This document shows positions 4,808-5,782 of a DNA stretch of 5,782 nucleotides, piece by piece. Within the stretch, counting starts at the first letter, position 1. Every line of letters starts with the position of its first letter. The notes below the pieces were generated by a model, which made no database searches, was not told the origin of the DNA, and worked only from the letters and a program-made list of their open reading frames with translations. Made by a program: the position numbers and the translations under genes. Source of the DNA: an archaeon (GTDB lineage Archaea; EX4484-52; B79-G9); assembly GCA_030630425.1 (NCBI GenBank), contig DAOVNB010000049.1, positions 1 to 5,782 on the forward strand. Direction: 5' to 3'.

Positions 4808-5782
4808 TAAAAGAAACAAAAACTCAAAATAAGGCTCCTGAAATAAACATTGGTATCTTAGGCCATGTAGACCATGGGAAAACCACATTAACACAGATGC
4901 TTACAGGAAAATTCACCGATGAGCACTCAGAGGAGCTTAAAAGAGGTATCTCAATAAGGCTGGGCTATGCAGACATGAGCATAAGAAAATGCCCCAAATG
5001 CAAGGGTGCTGCAGCATACAGCACATTTCCTAAATGCTTTTCATGCAGTTCTGATACCAAACATTTAAGGACTCTTTCAGTTGTCGATGTTCCCGGGCAC
5101 GAAACATTGATGGCAACAGTGCTTACAGGCGCATCTCTTATTGACGGCGCCCTTCTTGTTATTGCCGCAAATGAAAAATGCCCCCAGCCGCAGACCAAAG
5201 AGCATTTGGCAGTATTGAATATTTCCGGAATAAAGAACATAATTGTTGTTCAGAACAAAATAGACCTTGTTGATGCTAAAGAGGCAAAGAAAAATTATGA
5301 TTCAATAAAGAAATTCTTAAAAGGTTCTGTTGCAGAAAATGCACCGATAATCCCTGTATCCGCACAGCATCGCGCAAATATCGAAGTGCTTTTAAAAGCA
5401 ATACAGGATATTCTAAAAACGCCAAAGCATGATGCAAAGAAAAACCCAAAGATGCTTGTTGCACGAAGCTTTGATGTCAACAAGCCAGGCACGAAAATAG
5501 AAAATCTTGTCGGCGGCGTTGTCGGCGGAAGTGTTGTGGAGGGTGTTTTTAAAATTGGTGAAGAAATAGAGATATTGCCGGGCATAAAACAGAACAACAA
5601 ATGGTCGCCTTTAAAAACCAAGATAACATCAATAAACAAGGGAAAAACACTAGCAACTGAAGGAACGCCTGGAGGCCTTCTTGCATTGTCAACCACTCTT
5701 GACCCATACATTGCAAAATCAGATAATCTTGTAGGCTCAGTTATAGGGCTTCATGGGAAAATGCCTCCTGTATGGAACACAC
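4804..5782 (+). CDS. eif2g: Translation initiation factor aIF2 subunit gamma (right end cut by window; apparent ATA start)
   Basis: This is the GTPase subunit of archaeal aIF2, which with alpha and beta delivers initiator Met-tRNA to the 30S subunit. 326 of about 410 residues are visible. Counting from ATA 4804, the P-loop GHVDHGKT is at 20-27, switch 1 [10 protein letters not shown] at 47-56, and the zinc knuckle cysteines at 63, 66, 78 and 81. DVPGHE follows at 95-100, NKID at 151-154 and SAQ at 186-188; the first beta-barrel domain begins near 215. All key residues are intact. The frame has no ATG, GTG or TTG between its upstream stop (4675-4677) and the P-loop; the first in-frame ATG (4897) comes after the P-loop and cannot be the start. 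ATA 4804 gives (M)[16 protein letters not shown], matching normal archaeal N-termini, and has GGTGA upstream. A base error changing ATG to ATA, or a missing base near 4787-4804 with a start at ATG 4784, are alternatives. Identity is certain, the start is not. Confidence 0.95.
   Translation, partial: MVKETKTQNKAPEINIGILGHVDHGKTTLTQMLTGKFTDEHSEELKRGISIRLGYADMSIRKCPKCKGAAAYSTFPKCFSCSSDTKHLRTLSVVDVPGHETLMATVLTGASLIDGALLVIAANEKCPQPQTKEHLAVLNISGIKNIIVVQNKIDLVDAKEAKKNYDSIKKFLKGSVAENAPIIPVSAQHRANIEVLLKAIQDILKTPKHDAKKNPKMLVARSFDVNKPGTKIENLVGGVVGGSVVEGVFKIGEEIEILPGIKQNNKWSPLKTKITSINKGKTLATEGTPGGLLALSTTLDPYIAKSDNLVGSVIGLHGKMPPVWNT

Noticed and set aside
5295..5711. 138-codon open frame on the minus strand
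   Set aside because: It lies wholly antisense to the well-conserved aIF2-gamma coding sequence and shows no recognisable domain; it is a shadow.
1..5782. CRISPR array, tRNA or rRNA genes, transposase
   Set aside because: I saw no regularly spaced repeats, no tRNA-like cloverleaf and no transposase motif in any of the short intergenic gaps or coding frames.

Overview
The window is from an AT-rich archaeal chromosome. The proof is a ribosomal protein eS6 gene next to an aIF2-gamma gene (both occur only in archaea and eukaryotes), an archaeal-type Trm1, TATA boxes about 27-28 bases upstream of start codons that lack leaders, and GGTGA Shine-Dalgarno sites. Short intergenic gaps, compact proteins and the general sequence style would suit a small-genome DPANN-type lineage, but that placement is an inference, not something the window proves.

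Layout. Positions 1-2826 are read leftward: a thioredoxin-reductase-like flavoprotein (2826-1921), an unrecognised 379-residue protein with a Nudix-like motif (1856-717), and the N-terminal 228 residues of tRNA guanine-26 dimethyltransferase Trm1 (684-1, cut by the window edge). From 2920 rightward lie a U32-family protein (2920-4236), ribosomal protein eS6 (4326-4733) and translation initiation factor aIF2-gamma (from about 4804, cut by the right edge). A 93-base divergent promoter region (2827-2919) separates the two arms and holds two related palindromic boxes. No intergenic gap exceeds 93 bases. No tRNA, rRNA, CRISPR array or transposase gene is visible.

How the genes fit together. Trm1, eS6 and aIF2-gamma serve translation, and U32 proteins with this cysteine pattern are [4Fe-4S] enzymes that in bacteria hydroxylate tRNA or rRNA, so the window is mainly a translation and RNA-modification neighbourhood. 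The flavoprotein shares the divergent control region with the U32 gene, which permits, but does not prove, a redox link.

Main points for a second look. (1) The U32 gene carries a 114-base, exactly 38-codon, in-frame insert made of two strong hairpins and flanked by an 8-base near-direct repeat; deleting it restores a normal U32 sequence. It resembles the palindromic elements inserted in genes of Rickettsia, or a hairpin remnant of an IS200/IS605-type element. (2) The aIF2-gamma reading frame has no ATG, GTG or TTG anywhere between its upstream stop and its P-loop; the best start is an ATA behind a GGTGA site, and a possibly leaderless 7-codon mini-ORF ends on top of that codon. This recalls the AUU start of bacterial infC (IF3), but a sequencing error must be excluded first. 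(3) A tandem ATTGCRCAAT operator candidate lies between two divergent TATA boxes.
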